Positions 40,507-49,709 of a stretch of 64,000 bases of DNA are shown here, in pieces. The notes beneath the pieces were generated by a model. The model did not search any database, was not told where the DNA came from, and saw only the letters and a program-made list of their open reading frames with translations. How positions within the stretch are numbered: the stretch's first letter is position 1; every line of letters begins with the position of its first letter. The translations under genes and the position numbers were made by a program. Source of the stretch: Pseudomonas sp. J452 (GTDB lineage Bacteria > Pseudomonadota > Gammaproteobacteria > Pseudomonadales > Pseudomonadaceae); NCBI RefSeq assembly GCF_024666525.1, contig NZ_CP088294.1, forward strand, positions 2,914,001-2,978,000, given 5' to 3'.

Positions 40507-41046
40507 ATGAGCCACAAGGCCGAGGCGGCATTCGTGCCGCTGAATATCGCCGTTTTGACCGTCAGTGATACCCGCAGCTTGGAGACCGATACCTCGGGCC
40601 AGCTGTTCGTCGATCGCCTCAGCGCCGCCGGGCACACCCTGGCCGCGCGGGTGCTGCTGAAGGATGACCTGTACAAGATCCGCGCCCAGGTCGCCAGCTG
40701 GATCGCCGAGGATCAGGTGCAGGTGGTGCTGATCACCGGCGGCACCGGCTTCACCGGCCGCGACAGCACTCCGGAAGCCGTGCGCTGCCTGCTGGACAAG
40801 CAGGTGGATGGTTTCGGCGAGCTGTTCCGGCAGATTTCCGTGGCCGATATCGGCACCTCCACCATCCAGTCGCGCGCCCTGGCCGGCCTGGCCAACGGCA
40901 CCCTGGTGTGCTGCCTGCCGGGTTCGACCAATGCCTGCCGCACCGCCTGGGACGGCATCCTCGCCGAGCAACTGGACAACCGTCACCGGCCCTGCAACTT
41001 CGTGCCGCACCTCAAAGCGGTCGGGGCCTGCGAGAGCCGCGGATGA
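40507..41046 (+). CDS. moaB: Molybdenum cofactor biosynthesis protein MoaB
   Basis: 179 residues, MoaB/Mog fold. [15 protein letters not shown] is the molybdopterin-binding loop; the [12 protein letters not shown] stretch is typical. MoaB/Mog proteins adenylylate molybdopterin before molybdate insertion. The stop overlaps the moeA start by four bases, so the two are coupled. Confidence 0.93.
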   Translation: MSHKAEAAFVPLNIAVLTVSDTRSLETDTSGQLFVDRLSAAGHTLAARVLLKDDLYKIRAQVASWIAEDQVQVVLITGGTGFTGRDSTPEAVRCLLDKQVDGFGELFRQISVADIGTSTIQSRALAGLANGTLVCCLPGSTNACRTAWDGILAEQLDNRHRPCNFVPHLKAVGACESRG

Positions 41047-42239
41047 GCCTGTTGCCGGTCGAGGACGCCCTGGCGCGCCTGCTGGCCCAGGCTGCGGCGG
41101 CGCCGATTGGCGAGTGCGAGAACGTGCCCTTGGTCGATGCCGATGGCCGCGTACTGGCCGAGGCGCTGGTCGCTACTCTGGACCTGCCGCCATGGCCGAA
41201 CAGCGCCATGGACGGCTATGCCCTGCGCCTGGCCGATTGCAGCGGTGAGCCGTTGCCGGTCAGCCAGCGCATCCTCGCCGGCCAGGCGCCCGCGTCGCTG
41301 CAGCCGGGAACCTGTGCCCGAATCTTTACCGGCGCACCGATGCCGGCCGGGGCCGACTGCGTGGAGATGCAGGAAAACGCCGAAGTGCTGGCCGATGGCC
41401 GAGTGCGTTTCAGCGAGCCACTACGGGCGGGGCAGAACGTGCGGCCGCAGGGCCAGGAAACCCGCGCCGGCGAGCAAGTGCTGGCAGCCGGCACGCGCCT
41501 GGGCCCGGTCGAACTGGGCCTGGCCGCTTCCCTTGGCCGTGCCGAGCTGGCGGTGCGGCGCCGACTGCGGGTCGCGGTGCTGTCCACCGGCGACGAGCTG
41601 ATCGAGCCTGGCCTGCCGCTGGGCCCGGGGCAGATCTACAACAGCAATCGCAGCCTGCTGTGCGCCTGGTTGCGCCGCCTCGGTTGCGCGGTGGTGGATG
41701 CCGGCATCCTCGCCGACGACCTGCAGCGCACCCGTGATGCCCTGACGGCGCTGGCCGATGTCGACCTGATCCTGTCCACCGGCGGGGTGTCGGTGGGTGA
41801 GGCGGATTTCCTCGGCCAGGTGCTGCAGGAAGACGGCGAGCTGACTTTGTGGAAGCTGGCGATCAAGCCGGGCAAGCCGCTGACCTGCGGCCACTACCGC
41901 GGTGTGCCAGTGATCGGCCTGCCCGGTAATCCGGCCTCGACCCTGGTCACTTTCGGCCTGCTGGCGCGCCCCTATCTGCTACGGCGCCTGGGTGTGGTCG
42001 AGGTCGAGCCGCTGGCCATCCAGGTGCCGGCCGGTTTCGTCTGGAGCAAGGCCGGCAAGCGTCGCGAATACCTGCGCGCGCGCCTCGAAGGCGGCCGCGC
42101 GGTGCTCTATCCGAACCAGAGTTCCGGCGTGCTGCGCAGCGCCGCCTGGGCCGATGGCCTGGTGGAAGTGCTGGAAGACAGGACTTATGCCGAAGGCGAG
42201 CTGCTGCGCTTTATTCCGCTGTGCGAGCTGCTGGGGTAG
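41043..42239 (+). CDS. moeA: Molybdopterin molybdenumtransferase MoeA
   Basis: 398 residues. MoeA inserts molybdate into adenylylated molybdopterin. Motifs: PPWPNSAMDGYALR near 50-62, GAPMPAGADCVEMQE, STGGVSVGEADF and LPGNPASTLVTF. ATG 41043 overlaps the moaB stop. Its TAG stop is part of a REP palindrome at 42236-42272. Confidence 0.95.
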   Translation: MSLLPVEDALARLLAQAAAAPIGECENVPLVDADGRVLAEALVATLDLPPWPNSAMDGYALRLADCSGEPLPVSQRILAGQAPASLQPGTCARIFTGAPMPAGADCVEMQENAEVLADGRVRFSEPLRAGQNVRPQGQETRAGEQVLAAGTRLGPVELGLAASLGRAELAVRRRLRVAVLSTGDELIEPGLPLGPGQIYNSNRSLLCAWLRRLGCAVVDAGILADDLQRTRDALTALADVDLILSTGGVSVGEADFLGQVLQEDGELTLWKLAIKPGKPLTCGHYRGVPVIGLPGNPASTLVTFGLLARPYLLRRLGVVEVEPLAIQVPAGFVWSKAGKRREYLRARLEGGRAVLYPNQSSGVLRSAAWADGLVEVLEDRTYAEGELLRFIPLCELLG

Positions 42240-42272
42240 GGCGGGCGCAGCCTGCGACTTGCCCCGCGCTAC
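42236..42272. repeat. GTAG...CTAC palindromic repeat between moeA and the AraC gene
   Basis: Begins GTAGGGCGGGCGCAG and ends GCGCTAC; a degenerate relative of 981-1032. Its left GTAG holds the moeA TAG stop (42237-42239) and its right CTAC holds the TAG stop of the convergent AraC-type gene (42269-42271, minus strand). Confidence 0.65.
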
Positions 42273-43297
42273 AGCGGATTGCCCTTGTGCCGTTCGCGGT
42301 ACTCGCCCGGGGTCATGCCGGTGCGCGCCTTGAAGCTGCGGTGCAGCGAGCGCGCCTCGGTAAAGCCCAGGTAGCTGGCGATATCCTCGATCGCCAGGTC
42401 GCTGCGCAGCAGGTAGTGCTCGGCCAGTTCCTGGCGCAGCTGGTCGAGGATTTCCTGGTAGCTGGTGCCGGCGTTCTGCAAATGGCGCTGCAGGGTGCGC
42501 ACGGTCATGTGGAACTTCTCGGCGACCTTTTCCTTGCGCGGCAAACCGTCCTTGAGCAGCAGGCGCAGGGCGTTCTTTACCCGTTGCGGCAGCGGCTCGT
42601 TGTCGTCCAGGCCGGCCATCAGGGTCAGCGCGTGTTCTTCCAGGGTGCGCAGCAGGTTGGCATCGGCCTGGCGCAGGGGGATGGCCAGGTAATCCATGGG
42701 TACCAGCAGGGCGTTGCAGGCCTGCTCGAACAGCACCGGGCAGCCAAACACCGCTTCGTAATCGGCCTGGGTGGTGCCGTCGGGGCGGGCGTGCTCCATC
42801 CACACCTCACGCGGCGACTTGTCCATGTCGGCGATCCAGCGCGCATAGAGCATCCACGACGCGAGGACACCCTCGACCATGTGCCGACGAATGTCCGGGC
42901 GTTCGTGGCGGCAGTTCCAGACCAGCTTGACGTGGTCGCCTGCGGCCAGCAGCTGGCTGGTGCCCATGTCGCCGACCAGTTTCTCGTAGGGCACGATGCG
43001 GCTCATGGCTTCGCCCAGGGTGGCGCAGTTCATGGTGATGTAGCCGAGCACGCTCCAGTAGCCGGGCTGCACGAACTGCGCCGAACGCAGGCCGAACAGC
43101 GGGTCGCCGGAGACTTCCAGCAGGTGGCTGAGCAGGCGCTCGTGCAGCTCGCTGGGGATGCGCTTGCCGTTGTCGGCCAGGTCTTCGGCGCTGATGCCGA
43201 CGGCGGTGCGCACGGCTTCCACGTCCAGGCCGAGGCGCTCGGCATGGCGCAGGTATTTGATCAGGGCGGGAACCGAGGTATAGCCAAGGGTCAGCAT
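42269..43297 (-). CDS. AraC-family regulator with Arabinose_bd-type N-terminus
   Basis: 342 residues from ATG 43297. An N-terminal OruR/Arabinose_bd-type domain (about 15-215) is followed by an AraC HTH (about 235-335: KVAEKFHMTVRTLQRHLQN, then IEDIASYLGFTEARSLHRSF). It is divergent from the flavoenzyme-dehydrogenase-kinase operon (126 bases between starts), so it is the likely activator of that operon. The frame is open 93 bases upstream but that would cover the promoter region. Confidence 0.88.
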   Translation of the reverse strand: MLTLGYTSVPALIKYLRHAERLGLDVEAVRTAVGISAEDLADNGKRIPSELHERLLSHLLEVSGDPLFGLRSAQFVQPGYWSVLGYITMNCATLGEAMSRIVPYEKLVGDMGTSQLLAAGDHVKLVWNCRHERPDIRRHMVEGVLASWMLYARWIADMDKSPREVWMEHARPDGTTQADYEAVFGCPVLFEQACNALLVPMDYLAIPLRQADANLLRTLEEHALTLMAGLDDNEPLPQRVKNALRLLLKDGLPRKEKVAEKFHMTVRTLQRHLQNAGTSYQEILDQLRQELAEHYLLRSDLAIEDIASYLGFTEARSLHRSFKARTGMTPGEYRERHKGNPL

Positions 43298-43336
43298 GGT
43301 TCTTGTTGTTCTGCTTGTCTTGATTGGCGATAACCG

Positions 43337-43353
43337 CTGTCCCGATCTGACAG
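43337..43353. promoter_or_regulatory. Candidate operator and promoter of the 43.4-kb operon
   Basis: CTGTCCCGATCTGACAG is an inverted repeat with five-base arms, and a -10-like TAGTAT follows at 43375-43380. It lies between the AraC gene and the operon. The motif is identified by symmetry alone. Confidence 0.35.
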
Positions 43354-43423
43354 TGACCGGATGACGCGGCCGGCTAGTATAGGCACCCATCGATGGTCAG
43401 CGGAACACACAGGGGAGCGGCAG

Positions 43424-45022
43424 ATGCGACGTTGGAACGGATGGGGTGACGAGGCCACGCAGGTGGTGCTGCCGGCTAATGGCGGCGCCTTCCTTGAGGC
43501 GCGGGTCGGCACGGGCCAGGCGCTGGCCGATGCCAGCCTGGCGCAGGTGCTGGCCCAGGTGCCGGTGTCGCGTCTGCTCGCTCGCCATCCGCTGGTCTGC
43601 CTGGACGCCGAGGTGCGTGTGCGGCATGCCCGTGGGCAGAGCCTGCCGGACTGGCTGGCCATGCGCTCCGGCGACTTCGGCGTGTTCCCCGATGGCGTGG
43701 CCCTGCCGGAAACGCCGGCGCAGATCCGCGAGCTGCTGGCCTGGGCCCGCCAGCACGACGTGATCCTGATCCCCTATGGCGGTGGCACCTCGGTGGCCGG
43801 GCATATCAACCCGGTCGAGTCCGAGAAACCGGTGCTGACCCTGTCGCTGGAGCGCATGACCCAGTTGCTCGACCTCGACGAGAGCAGCCTGATCGCCACC
43901 TTCGCCCCCGGCGCCAACGGGCCGCAGGTGGAGGCGCAACTGCGCGCCCGCGGCTACACCCTCGGTCACTTCCCGCAGTCCTGGGAACTGTCGACTCTCG
44001 GCGGCTGGGTCGCCAGTCGTTCCAGTGGTCAGCAGTCGCTGCGCTACGGACGCATCGAGCAGCTGTTCGCCGGCGGCAAGGTCGAGACTTTTGCCGGCAC
44101 CCTGGAGATCCCGACCTTCCCGGCCTCGGCCGCCGGTCCCGACCTGCGCGAGCTGATCCTCGGTTCGGAAGGGCGCTTCGGGGTGATCTCCGAGGTCAAG
44201 GTGCGGGTCACCAAACTGGCCGAGCAGGAGAAGTTCTTTGCCGTGTTCCTGCCCAGCTGGCAGCAGGCCCTGGCCGGCATCCGTGCCCTGGTGCAGGCGC
44301 GCGTGCCGCTGTCGATGCTGCGCCTGTCCAACGCCATCGAGACCGAGACCCAGCTGGCCCTGGCCGGCCACCCCGAGCAGATCGCCTGGCTGGAAAAATA
44401 CCTGGCCCTGCGTGGCGCCCGTGCCGGCAAGTGCATGCTGACCTTCGGCGTCACCGGCAACCGCGCGCAGAACGCGCTCTCGGTGAAACAGGCCAAGCGC
44501 CTGCTCAAGGGGTTCGGCGGGGTGTTCACCGGCACTCTGCTGGGCAAGAAGTGGGCGGAAAACCGCTTCCGTTTCCCCTACCTGCGGCATGGCCTGTGGG
44601 AGGCCGGTTATGCGGTGGACACCCTGGAAACCGCCACCGACTGGAGCAACGTCGACAACCTGCTGAACAAGGTCGAGGACAGCCTGCGCCATGGCTTGAG
44701 CGAGGAGGGCGAGCGGGTGCACGTGTTCACTCACCTGTCGCATGTCTACGGCCAGGGTTCGAGCATCTACACCACCTACGTGTTCCGTCCCGGCAGCAGC
44801 TACGGCGAGACCCTGGCGCGCTGGAGCAAGCTCAAGCAGGCGGCCAGCCGGACGATTGCCGACAACCGCGGCACCATCAGCCACCAGCATGGTGTCGGTC
44901 GTGACCATGCACCGTACCTACAGGCGGAGAAGGGCGCGCTGGGTATCGCCGCGCTGAGGAGCATGGCGCAGCATTTTGACCCGGATGGGCGCCTGGCTCC
45001 CGGCGTGCTGTTGGAAGACTGA
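43424..45022 (+). CDS. FAD-binding flavoenzyme related to alkyl-dihydroxyacetonephosphate synthase
   Basis: 532 residues from ATG 43424 (GGGGAG upstream). VAO/PCMH-type FAD domain at about 95-290: PYGGGTSVAGH near 116, GHFPQSWELSTLGGWV and LILGSEGRFGVISE. The C-terminal motif SHQHGVGRDHAPYL (about 485-498) corresponds to the His-rich SHHHGVGK element of alkyl-DHAP synthase, which swaps an acyl for an alkyl chain on DHAP during ether-lipid synthesis. D-lactate dehydrogenases of the same superfamily are less similar in these motifs. Coupled to a GlpD-like gene (two-base gap) and an FGGY kinase. The actual reaction is unknown. Confidence 0.82.
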   Translation: MRRWNGWGDEATQVVLPANGGAFLEARVGTGQALADASLAQVLAQVPVSRLLARHPLVCLDAEVRVRHARGQSLPDWLAMRSGDFGVFPDGVALPETPAQIRELLAWARQHDVILIPYGGGTSVAGHINPVESEKPVLTLSLERMTQLLDLDESSLIATFAPGANGPQVEAQLRARGYTLGHFPQSWELSTLGGWVASRSSGQQSLRYGRIEQLFAGGKVETFAGTLEIPTFPASAAGPDLRELILGSEGRFGVISEVKVRVTKLAEQEKFFAVFLPSWQQALAGIRALVQARVPLSMLRLSNAIETETQLALAGHPEQIAWLEKYLALRGARAGKCMLTFGVTGNRAQNALSVKQAKRLLKGFGGVFTGTLLGKKWAENRFRFPYLRHGLWEAGYAVDTLETATDWSNVDNLLNKVEDSLRHGLSEEGERVHVFTHLSHVYGQGSSIYTTYVFRPGSSYGETLARWSKLKQAASRTIADNRGTISHQHGVGRDHAPYLQAEKGALGIAALRSMAQHFDPDGRLAPGVLLED

Positions 45023-45024
45023 AT

Positions 45025-46599
45025 ATGGCCTGGAACGCCGCCTGGCGTGAGGCGGCGCTGCCCGAACTGGCGGCGCGCGACTGGGACCTGATCGTCGTCG
45101 GTGGCGGCATCAGCGGCGCCGGCATCCTCCGTGAGGCGGCGCGGCGCGGCTGGAAATGCCTGCTGCTGGAACAGCGCGACTTCGCCTGGGGCACCTCCAG
45201 TCGTTCCTCGAAGATGGTGCATGGCGGCCTGCGCTATATCGCCAAGGGCCAGCTCGGCCTGACCCGCGACTCGGTGCGCGAGCGCCAGCGCCTGCTCGGC
45301 GAGGCGCCGGGGCTGGTGGATGCTCTGCCGTTCCTGTTCCCCCATTACCGCGGGCAGTTTCCCGGGCCCAAGGTCTTCGGTGGGCTGCTCGGTGTTTATG
45401 ACGCCCTGGCCGGCCAGCGCCTGCACCGTTATCAGCCACTGCGCGAGCTGCGCTTTCTCGCTCCCGGTTTGCAGGACGAGCAACTGCTGGGTGCCACCCA
45501 GTTCACTGATGCGGTGACCGACGATGCGCGTCTGGTCATGCGCGTGCTGGGCGAGGCGCGAGCCGAGGGTGGCGAGGCGCTGAACGGTCTGCGGGTGGTC
45601 CAACTGACTCGCGACAATGGCCGGGTAGTCGGGCTGCAGGCCGAGGACAGCGAGTCCGGCCAGCGCTACGCCTTGCGTGCCCGCGTGGTGGCCCAGGCCA
45701 CAGGTGCCTGGGCCGATGAGCTGCGCCACCGGGATGGCCTCGAACATATCCGCCCGCTACGTGGCAGCCACCTGCTGCTGCCGGCCTGGCGCCTGCCGGT
45801 GGCGCAGGCGATCAGCTTTATGCACGGCCAGGATCAACGCCCGGTATTCGTCTTCCCCTGGGAAGGTGCCACGGTGATCGGTACCACCGATCTTGACCAT
45901 GACGAGGCGCTGAACCGCGATGCGCGTATCACCCGCGAGGAGGTCGATTATCTGCTGGCCGCCTGTGCCCAGGTCTTCCCCGCGGCCGGCATCGCACGGG
46001 ACGATGTGCTGTCGAGCTGGGCCGGGGTGCGGCCGGTGGTCAGTGCAGACGCGGCACCCACCAGCAAACCATCGGACGAGAAGCGCGAACACGCCCTGTG
46101 GATCGAGCCCGGCTGCGTGACCCTGGCTGGCGGCAAGCTGACCACCTTCCGCCTGCTGGCCCTGGAGGTGCTGCGCGCCTGCGCGCCCTTTGCCGGCAAG
46201 ACGGTCGAGGATGTCGGGCAGCCGGTGTTTCAGCGGCCAGCGCCGCTGCTGCTGCCGGGCCTGAGTGCGACCCAGCAGCGCCGCCTGGCCGGCCGCCATG
46301 GCCTGGCGCTGCCATGTCTGGCGGCATTGCTGGACGAGCTGGGTAACGCACGCATCGGCGCCAGCGACACCCTGTGGGCCGAATTGGTCCAGGCCTGCGA
46401 CGACGAGCTGGTGTTGCACCTGGACGACCTGTTGCTGCGCCGCACGCGCATCGGCTTGCTCCTGGCCGCAGGTGCCGCCGCCGAGCTGCCGCGTATCCGT
46501 GCCCTGTGCCAACCGCGCCTGGGCTGGAGCGATGCGCGCTGGGACACCGAACAACAACGCTATCTGGAGCTGTGGCGCCGTTGCTACAGCCTGCCGTGA
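45025..46599 (+). CDS. GlpD-like FAD-dependent glycerol-3-phosphate dehydrogenase/oxidase
   Basis: 524 residues. Rossmann FAD motif VVGGGISGAG at about 25-33, the GlpD-type TSSRSSKMVHGGLRYI and WEGATVIGTTDLDHDEAL, and VTLAGGKLTTFR near the C-terminus. Oxidises glycerol 3-phosphate or a derivative to the DHAP form, passing electrons to quinone or oxygen. Being between an AGPS-like enzyme and a sugar/polyol kinase it is probably not the housekeeping GlpD but a pathway-specific paralogue. Confidence 0.88.
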   Translation: MAWNAAWREAALPELAARDWDLIVVGGGISGAGILREAARRGWKCLLLEQRDFAWGTSSRSSKMVHGGLRYIAKGQLGLTRDSVRERQRLLGEAPGLVDALPFLFPHYRGQFPGPKVFGGLLGVYDALAGQRLHRYQPLRELRFLAPGLQDEQLLGATQFTDAVTDDARLVMRVLGEARAEGGEALNGLRVVQLTRDNGRVVGLQAEDSESGQRYALRARVVAQATGAWADELRHRDGLEHIRPLRGSHLLLPAWRLPVAQAISFMHGQDQRPVFVFPWEGATVIGTTDLDHDEALNRDARITREEVDYLLAACAQVFPAAGIARDDVLSSWAGVRPVVSADAAPTSKPSDEKREHALWIEPGCVTLAGGKLTTFRLLALEVLRACAPFAGKTVEDVGQPVFQRPAPLLLPGLSATQQRRLAGRHGLALPCLAALLDELGNARIGASDTLWAELVQACDDELVLHLDDLLLRRTRIGLLLAAGAAAELPRIRALCQPRLGWSDARWDTEQQRYLELWRRCYSLP

Positions 46600-46617
46600 C
46601 CTGCCGTGGAAACCGAC

Positions 46618-48177
46618 GTGACCGAACAACGCTACCTGCTGGCCATCGATAACGGCACCCAGAGCGTGCGCGCGCTGCTCTTCGACCTGGCCGGCAACCT
46701 GCTCGGCAAAGGCAAGGTCGAGCTTGAGCCCTATTACTCGGAGCACCCCGGCTGGGCCGAGCAGGACCCGGAGTACTACTGGGCCAGCCTCGGCGAGGCG
46801 TGCCGGCGGCTGTGGGCCAGCGTCGAGATCGACAAGGGCCAGATCGCCGGCGTCTCCGTCACTACCCAGCGCGGCACCCTGATCAACGTGGACGAGGCCG
46901 GAAAACCGCTGCGCCCGGCGATTCTCTGGCTGGATCAGCGCCGCGCCGAGGTGGCCGGGCACATCAAGGGTCCCTGGGGTTGGCTGTTCAAGCTGATCCG
47001 CGAAGAGGCCACGGTGGATTATTTTCGCGCCCAGGCCGAGGCCAACTGGATTGCCCAGCAGCAGCCGGACATCTGGGCGCGTACGCACAAGTTCCTCTTG
47101 CTGTCGGGCTTTCTCACCCATCGCCTGAGCGGCCGTTTCGCCGACTCGGTGGGCAGTTGCGTGGCCTACCTGCCGTTCGACTACAAGCGCCTGTGCTGGG
47201 CCAAACCCAGCGACTGGAAGTGGCAGGCCATCCCGGTCCGGCCGTCGATGCTGCCCGAGCTGGTCAAGCCGGGTGAGCGCCTGGGCTGCATTACGGCCGA
47301 GGCCAGCCGGCATACCGGCATCCCCGCAGGCCTGCCGCTGATCGCCGCGGCCTCGGACAAGGCCTGCGAGGTGATCGGTGCCGGCGGCGTGGAGCCGAGC
47401 ACGGCCTGCCTGTCCTATGGCACCACGGCGACCATCAACACCACGCGTTCGACCTACCTGGAAACCATCCCACTGATCCCGCCCTATCCGGCGGCGATTC
47501 CCGACCACTACAACACCGAGGTCATGATCTTCCGTGGCTTCTGGATGGTCAGCTGGTTCAAGGAGCAGTTCGGCCACGCCGAGCGCCAGCGTGGCCTGGA
47601 GCTGGGGGTGGAGGCGGAAACCCTGTTCGATGAGCTGGTCAACAGCGTGCCGCCCGGCTCCATGGGTCTGACGCTGCAGCCGTTCTGGTCGCCGGGCATC
47701 CGTGAGCCGGGCCTGGAAGCCAAGGGCTCGATCATCGGCTTCGGTGACGTGCACACCCGTGCGCACCTCTATCGCGCCATTCTCGAAGGCCTGGCCTATG
47801 GCCTGCGTCAGGGCAAGGAGAAGATCGAGAAGCGCTCGGGCACCCGCATCAGTCGCTTGCGTATCTCCGGCGGCGGCTCGCAGAGCGATGCGGCCATGCA
47901 ACTGACCGCCGACATCTTCAACCTGCCGGCCGAGCGCCCGCACCTGTACGAGACTTCCGGCCTCGGTGCGGCCATCGATTGTGCGGTCGGCCTCGGTCTG
48001 CACCCGGACTTCCCCACCGCCATCGCGGCCATGACCCGCGTGGGCAAGGTGTTCCAGCCCAACCCGCAGGCGGTGCAGGTCTACGAGCGGCTGTACCGCG
48101 AGGTCTATCTGCGCATGTACCAGCAGTTGCGCCCTCTGTACCGCAGTATTCGCGAGATCACCGGCTACCCGGCCTGA
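46618..48177 (+). CDS. FGGY-family carbohydrate/polyol kinase
   Basis: 519 residues, GTG start at 46618 with GGAAA just upstream; a second GTG 12 bases earlier (46606) is possible but has a poorer site. Opens [17 protein letters not shown], the FGGY ATP-binding phosphate 1 motif; [17 protein letters not shown] and the C-terminal [16 protein letters not shown] are the phosphate 2/adenosine elements. Kinases of this family phosphorylate glycerol, pentuloses or erythritol-like polyols. As third gene of the operon it would supply the phosphorylated substrate for the dehydrogenase. Confidence 0.88.
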   Translation: MTEQRYLLAIDNGTQSVRALLFDLAGNLLGKGKVELEPYYSEHPGWAEQDPEYYWASLGEACRRLWASVEIDKGQIAGVSVTTQRGTLINVDEAGKPLRPAILWLDQRRAEVAGHIKGPWGWLFKLIREEATVDYFRAQAEANWIAQQQPDIWARTHKFLLLSGFLTHRLSGRFADSVGSCVAYLPFDYKRLCWAKPSDWKWQAIPVRPSMLPELVKPGERLGCITAEASRHTGIPAGLPLIAAASDKACEVIGAGGVEPSTACLSYGTTATINTTRSTYLETIPLIPPYPAAIPDHYNTEVMIFRGFWMVSWFKEQFGHAERQRGLELGVEAETLFDELVNSVPPGSMGLTLQPFWSPGIREPGLEAKGSIIGFGDVHTRAHLYRAILEGLAYGLRQGKEKIEKRSGTRISRLRISGGGSQSDAAMQLTADIFNLPAERPHLYETSGLGAAIDCAVGLGLHPDFPTAIAAMTRVGKVFQPNPQAVQVYERLYREVYLRMYQQLRPLYRSIREITGYPA

Positions 48178-48243
48178 CACTGCTATGGACAGCTGGTGGG
48201 CGGATGGTTAGCGTCTGTCGACCACTTTTCATGGAGGATCACA

Positions 48244-48657
48244 ATGGATAACCCTTACGCGGCACCTAAAACAGCACTCGCAGAAACCGACGAGTCCAGT
48301 TTGCAGATCAAGCGAGTCGTGAGCGGGCAGAAGTTTATGATCTCGGCTCTCGGTCTCTATCTGCTGCTAATTGGTGCTTATGCTGTGATTGCTGCGCAAG
48401 ACGCTGGAAAGGTGACCGTTGAGGCCTTGTCCATCGCTTCACTGGTGGTTCCGGTGTGCTGTCTGGTTCTTGCCATTATCGGCATTCTAAAAGTAGGTGC
48501 TGGCATGGGGCGCAGCCGTTTGGCCCGGGCCTTTCATGTGTTCTGTCTATTCCTGCCAACGATCAATCTAATCATTCTTCTCGTGATCAATGCTCGCGCC
48601 ACCCGCTTCCTTAAACAGGCCGGCTATTCTGTCGGCCTATTCGGCGCTCGGGGGTAG
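48244..48657 (+). CDS. Small membrane protein of the NPYAAP type
   Basis: 137 residues. The N-terminus MDNPYAAPKTAL is the motif of a widespread but uncharacterised family of small membrane proteins. Three or four hydrophobic segments (about 33-53, 63-85, 100-120). Strong GGAGGA seven bases before the ATG. Codons are clearly less GC-rich than in the neighbours, a mild sign of separate origin. Not obviously part of the kinase operon (66-base gap). Confidence 0.72.
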   Translation: MDNPYAAPKTALAETDESSLQIKRVVSGQKFMISALGLYLLLIGAYAVIAAQDAGKVTVEALSIASLVVPVCCLVLAIIGILKVGAGMGRSRLARAFHVFCLFLPTINLIILLVINARATRFLKQAGYSVGLFGARG

Positions 48658-48723
48658 TCGCCAGCACTTTCATGCTATCGACCTGGTCTGCTGTACTCGA
48701 ATGGGTGAAGAAGAGGGTGTCGC

Positions 48724-49620
48724 ATGAGCGAACGCAAGGCATTGCTGATCCTGCACGGCAAGCAGGCCCTCAACGAAGAAGTACGCGCCGCTGTGCTGGC
48801 GCAGCGTGAGGCCGGCTGGGAGTTGGCCGTGCGCCTGACCTGGGAAGCTGGCGACGCCGCGCGCCTGGTCGACGAGGCGCTGGCCGCCGGTTATTCGACT
48901 CTGATTGCCGGTGGCGGGGATGGCACCCTGCGCGATGTCGCCGAAGCCATGGCGCTCAGTGATACCCAGGCTTCCCTGGTACTGCTGCCGCTGGGCACGG
49001 CCAATGACTTTGCCCGGGCGGCGGGCGTCCCCCTGTTGCCGGGCGAGGCCCTGGCCCTGCTGGATGAGCGGCCCAGGCCCATCGATCTGGGTGAAGTGGA
49101 TGGCCAGTTGTTCCTCAATATGGCCACCGGTGGTTTTGGTTCGAAGATCACCGCTAATACCTCGGAAGACCTGAAGAAACTGCTCGGTGGTGCGGCCTAT
49201 TTCCTCACTGGGCTGACGCGCTTCTCCGAGGTGCATTCGGCGTTCGGGCGTTTCCAGGGGCCGGATTTCAGTTGGGAAGGTGAGTTTCTCGCCCTCGGCA
49301 TCGGCAATGGGCGCCAGGCCGGCGGTGGTCATTTGCTGTGTCCACAGGCGCTGGTGGATGACGGTTTGCTGGATATCTGCATCGTGCCGGCACCGCAGGA
49401 TCTGGTCGGCACCCTGGGCACCTTGCTGTCCGGCGGCATTCTCGGTCTCGAATCGGTATCGGTCAGCGCGCGCTTGCCCTGGGTCGAGGTCGAGGCGGCA
49501 GAGGGGCTGGATATCAACCTCGATGGCGAGCCCCTGGAGAGTCGGCGCCTGCGCTTTGCCGTCCGCCCGGGCGCCTTGCGCGTCCACCTGCCGGCGGGCT
49601 CGCCACTGCTGCTTGGCTGA
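48724..49620 (+). CDS. yegS: YegS-type lipid kinase (DAGK catalytic domain)
   Basis: 298 residues. DAGK_cat motif GGGDGT at 63-68, then LPLGTANDFARAAG and NMATGGFGSKI, characteristic of YegS/DgkB lipid kinases, which phosphorylate phosphatidylglycerol, diacylglycerol or related lipids with Mg-ATP. It lies close to the AGPS-like operon, though with a small membrane-protein gene between, so a lipid-related neighbourhood is possible. Promoter not identified. Confidence 0.92.
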   Translation: MSERKALLILHGKQALNEEVRAAVLAQREAGWELAVRLTWEAGDAARLVDEALAAGYSTLIAGGGDGTLRDVAEAMALSDTQASLVLLPLGTANDFARAAGVPLLPGEALALLDERPRPIDLGEVDGQLFLNMATGGFGSKITANTSEDLKKLLGGAAYFLTGLTRFSEVHSAFGRFQGPDFSWEGEFLALGIGNGRQAGGGHLLCPQALVDDGLLDICIVPAPQDLVGTLGTLLSGGILGLESVSVSARLPWVEVEAAEGLDINLDGEPLESRRLRFAVRPGALRVHLPAGSPLLLG

Positions 49621-49709
49621 TGCATGATGGCGCCTGGCCATATGCTTTCATTTAGCCCGCAACTGGCCGATACACTGGCTAGACTCGATTTAGTTAACAG
49701 GAGCGCGTA

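Noticed and set aside
45757-48180. Minus-strand open frame of 807 codons opposite the GlpD-like and kinase genes
   Set aside because: Opposite strand of motif-rich genes, with no start signal and low-complexity composition.
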